This document shows, one piece after another, positions 6,483 through 7,700 of a DNA stretch of 7,700 nt. Position 1 is the stretch's first letter. Each line of letters starts with the position of its first letter. This stretch comes from Spirochaetaceae bacterium. Lineage in GTDB: Bacteria > Spirochaetota > Spirochaetia > Treponematales > Breznakiellaceae. Where the stretch lies: the NCBI GenBank assembly GCA_031290205.1, contig JAITNZ010000080.1, positions 1 to 7,700 on the forward strand. The letters are read 5' to 3'. The position numbers and the translations under genes were made by a program. Under the pieces are notes generated by a model. The model did no database searches. It had not been told where the DNA came from and was given only the letters and a program-made list of their open reading frames with translations.

Positions 6483-7334
6483 CTATTGCCCCATCTCTTT
6501 TTTGAATGTTTCGATGCCGGTTTTCGCAATCGTTTTACCCATGCGTTCCCCCGCAACACCGTGTTTTTCAAAGAATTTTATCGCATCATCGACAGCTTTG
6601 AATACCTGCTCAAGTTCAAATATCACCGGCTGGATAGACACGCCGCTTCTTATCTCGTTCCCAAACATCCCGCCGAACGAAAGGAGATAGCCGTTTTTGC
6701 CTTCCCACGCATCGGATGGACAGGATTTGACGCACTTGCCACAGTAAACGCATTTGTTTTCCGTAAAATCGACCTTGCCTTTGGTAACCTTGACGGCTTT
6801 TACCGGGCAAACCGACTCGCAGAGCCCGCAGAAGTCGCATTTTTTGCCGTTCCATTCGGGGTATATCGCGCCTTTGACGCCCAAGTCGTTTTCTTCGGCT
6901 TTAAGACAATTATTCGGACAGCCGGTTATGCCTATTTTGAATTTGTGAGGCAGTTCACGCCCGAAATAGCGCGTGTCCATCTGCTTTGCCAGCTCGCTCG
7001 TTTCGATAAGCCCGCTTGGACAGATTGCGTTGCCCTGACAGGCAGTCACCGTCCGCACGCGCGGACCGCAGGCGCCGGGCTGTAAACCCACCTCGGCAAG
7101 AGATGCCTTTACCGCGTCAATGTCATCAAGCGACACGAAAGGAATCTCGACGCCCTGCCTGCTGGTCAGGTGGATGTATCCTTCCCCAAATTTGTCCGCA
7201 ACTTCCACGATTTTCCGCAAAAAACCGGTATGAAGCTGCCCCCCAACCACCCGCAGACGCAACGAAAAACGGTCTTTCTGTTTTTGCCGCATAAAGCCGC
7301 CCTTTTTCAGCGCAGCATAATCAGGATTTCCCAT
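6483..7334 (-). CDS. Small siroheme/[4Fe-4S] sulfite/nitrite reductase-like protein with two ferredoxin clusters
   Basis: This 283-residue protein has one ferredoxin-like half domain of the nitrite/sulfite reductase family (about 17-80, with LTSRQGVEIP at 56-65 in the siroheme-binding region). Its siroheme-[4Fe-4S] domain has C99-x5-C105 and C139-x3-C143, and all four cluster ligands are present. Inserted after it are two complete ferredoxin motifs: C166, C169, C172, C176 and C195, C198, C201, C205, each followed by Pro. A helical tail closes it. This layout is that of the small dissimilatory-sulfite-reductase-like proteins and of anaerobic sulfite reductase subunit AsrC, about half the size of assimilatory enzymes. 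It should move electrons through the ferredoxin clusters to a siroheme site reducing sulfite, nitrite or an unknown substrate. No AsrA/AsrB partner or siroheme synthase is in the window, so substrate and donor are unassigned. ATG 7334 has AAGGA eight bases upstream. Confidence 0.88.
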   Translation of the reverse strand: MGNPDYAALKKGGFMRQKQKDRFSLRLRVVGGQLHTGFLRKIVEVADKFGEGYIHLTSRQGVEIPFVSLDDIDAVKASLAEVGLQPGACGPRVRTVTACQGNAICPSGLIETSELAKQMDTRYFGRELPHKFKIGITGCPNNCLKAEENDLGVKGAIYPEWNGKKCDFCGLCESVCPVKAVKVTKGKVDFTENKCVYCGKCVKSCPSDAWEGKNGYLLSFGGMFGNEIRSGVSIQPVIFELEQVFKAVDDAIKFFEKHGVAGERMGKTIAKTGIETFKKEMGQ

Positions 7335-7342
7335 AGATTTAT

Positions 7343-7347
7343 TCCTT
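7343..7347 (-). promoter_or_regulatory. Shine-Dalgarno of the reductase gene
   Basis: AAGGA on the minus strand lies eight bases before ATG 7334 and fixes that start. It stands out because serS, purB and the plus-strand membrane-protein gene show no such site. Confidence 0.7.
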
Positions 7348-7371
7348 AATAGTTCTTATAGTCTTACAAAG

Positions 7372-7401
7372 ATTATAAGAGAATATTCCACATCGACACA
7401 A
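7372..7401 (-). promoter_or_regulatory. Promoter of the reductase gene
   Basis: On the minus strand a perfect TATAAT (7377-7372) lies 18 bases downstream of TTGTGT (7401-7396, 3 of 6). A start near 7365 would give a leader of about 30 bases containing the Shine-Dalgarno. The weak -35 leaves room for an activator. Confidence 0.55.
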
Positions 7402-7435
7402 TAGCCCTTCAGCGCCTCCCACATTTGTGCTGGTT

Positions 7436-7457
7436 CCCCGCGATTTTAATCGCGGGG
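7436..7457. repeat. Perfect GC inverted repeat
   Basis: CCCCGCGATT (7436-7445) and AATCGCGGGG (7448-7457) are exact reverse complements with two bases between them, a 10-bp stem whose innermost pairs must open to form a loop. It lies 35 bases upstream of the reductase -35 box. There is no following U-tract on either strand. It could be a repeat remnant or an operator-like palindrome. Confidence 0.75.
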
Positions 7458-7472
7458 ACGGGCGGGGCGGGG
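7454..7472 (+). other. G-quadruplex motif
   Basis: Four G runs of 4, 3, 4 and 4 bases (7454-7457, 7460-7462, 7464-7467, 7469-7472) are separated by loops of 2, 1 and 1 bases, a textbook tight quadruplex motif. It overlaps the right arm of the GC hairpin and the left terminal repeat of the neighbouring element, so the three structures cannot all form at once. Confidence 0.65.
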
Positions 7473-7631
7473 AAGGCTCACCAGAAAACGGGCGCCCATT
7501 TTCTAAGCAAGTACGTTTTCTCATCGGACGCTTTTACTGCCACTTAGAAAATGCAATTACGAATGTCGGCAGTAGCCGAATAAAGTTTTTTACCAGCTAT
7601 GTTTTCTGGTGAACCTTCCCCGCCGCGCCCG
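7459..7631. mobile_element. 173-bp MITE-like element with 31-bp terminal inverted repeats
   Basis: The left end (7459-7489) matches the reverse complement of the right end (7601-7631) at 29 of 31 bases. The interior is non-coding. It contains CATTTTCTAAG (7497-7507) pairing with 7543-7553, and TACTGCC (7535-7541) pairing with GGCAGTA (7568-7574). These two stems interleave in pseudoknot order. No obvious target-site duplication borders the ends, so insertion by a transposase is not shown. It may be a non-autonomous transposable element, or a transcribed structured RNA closed by a long terminal stem. No transposase is in the window. Confidence 0.6.
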
Positions 7632-7656
7632 CTACGTTTAGGATTTTTTCTACAAC

Positions 7657-7678
7657 AGCCCAAGTGGTGAGGGCTTTT
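7657..7678 (+). terminator. Weak terminator-like hairpin
   Basis: AGCCC (7657-7661) and GGGCT (7671-7675) enclose a 9-base loop and run into TTTTC on the plus strand. The stem is short and no plus-strand gene ends before it, so it may equally be part of repeat DNA or belong to the neighbouring element. Confidence 0.25.
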
Positions 7679-7700
7679 CGACGAATGGGGGATTAGGGAG

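Noticed and set aside
5095..6690. 531-codon open frame on the plus strand
   Set aside because: It lies antisense to serS, which has every class II synthetase motif; the frame has no family character and no ribosome site. Long antisense frames are expected in GC-rich genes.
7339..7612. Small frames at 7339-7524 (minus) and 7427-7612 (plus)
   Set aside because: Both run through the GC hairpin and inverted-repeat arm and gain their apparent coding character from the repeat; the minus frame also covers the reductase promoter.
1..7700. A new multi-gene defence or biosynthetic system
   Set aside because: The genes are housekeeping or singletons, with no toxin, nuclease, effector or biosynthetic cluster. 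Interest lies in one altered enzyme and several repeat structures.

Overview
The window looks like a chromosomal piece of a spirochete, most likely Treponema-like. This is inferred from four things: a long surface lipoprotein with a relaxed (Phe at -3) lipobox, a single-pass membrane protein resembling the Bat/DUF4381 group, a small siroheme/ferredoxin reductase, and GC-rich housekeeping genes separated by hairpin-rich intergenic DNA. The taxonomic call rests on protein style only; no marker gene in the window decides it.

Layout, left to right. Positions 1-1271 (minus) hold the N-terminal 423 codons of a secreted lipoprotein. It has an Ig-like stretch followed by the start of a parallel beta-helix domain and runs off the left edge. 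Positions 1272-1653 are a divergent intergenic region with a strong promoter for the lipoprotein, a 15-bp tandem duplication against its -35 box, a palindromic repeat built from CACGAAC units, and a promoter for the plus-strand gene. Positions 1654-2526 (plus) encode an AT-rich, signal-peptide-bearing single-pass membrane protein. It converges on a minus-strand block across only 22 bases, which contain a GC hairpin.

The minus-strand block reads from right to left: a siroheme/[4Fe-4S] sulfite/nitrite reductase-like protein (7334-6483), seryl-tRNA synthetase serS (6423-5143), adenylosuccinate lyase purB (4797-3340) and a YmdB-family metallophosphoesterase (3343-2549). purB and the ymdB-like gene overlap by ATGA and are surely co-translated. 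serS has its own promoter, so close to the ATG that the mRNA is probably leaderless. A 345-base gap between serS and purB holds several hairpins and no gene. Upstream of the reductase (7335-7700) are a good promoter, a perfect GC hairpin, a G-quadruplex motif and a 173-bp element with near-perfect 31-bp terminal inverted repeats.

Functionally the block is mostly housekeeping (Ser-tRNA charging, purine synthesis), with a redox protein at the head and a cyclic-nucleotide-phosphodiesterase relative at the tail. I do not see a new multi-gene system. The best leads are the YmdB-like protein, which has lost or altered most of its metal and catalytic residues, and the short repeat element at 7459-7631, whose interior has pseudoknot-type pairing.
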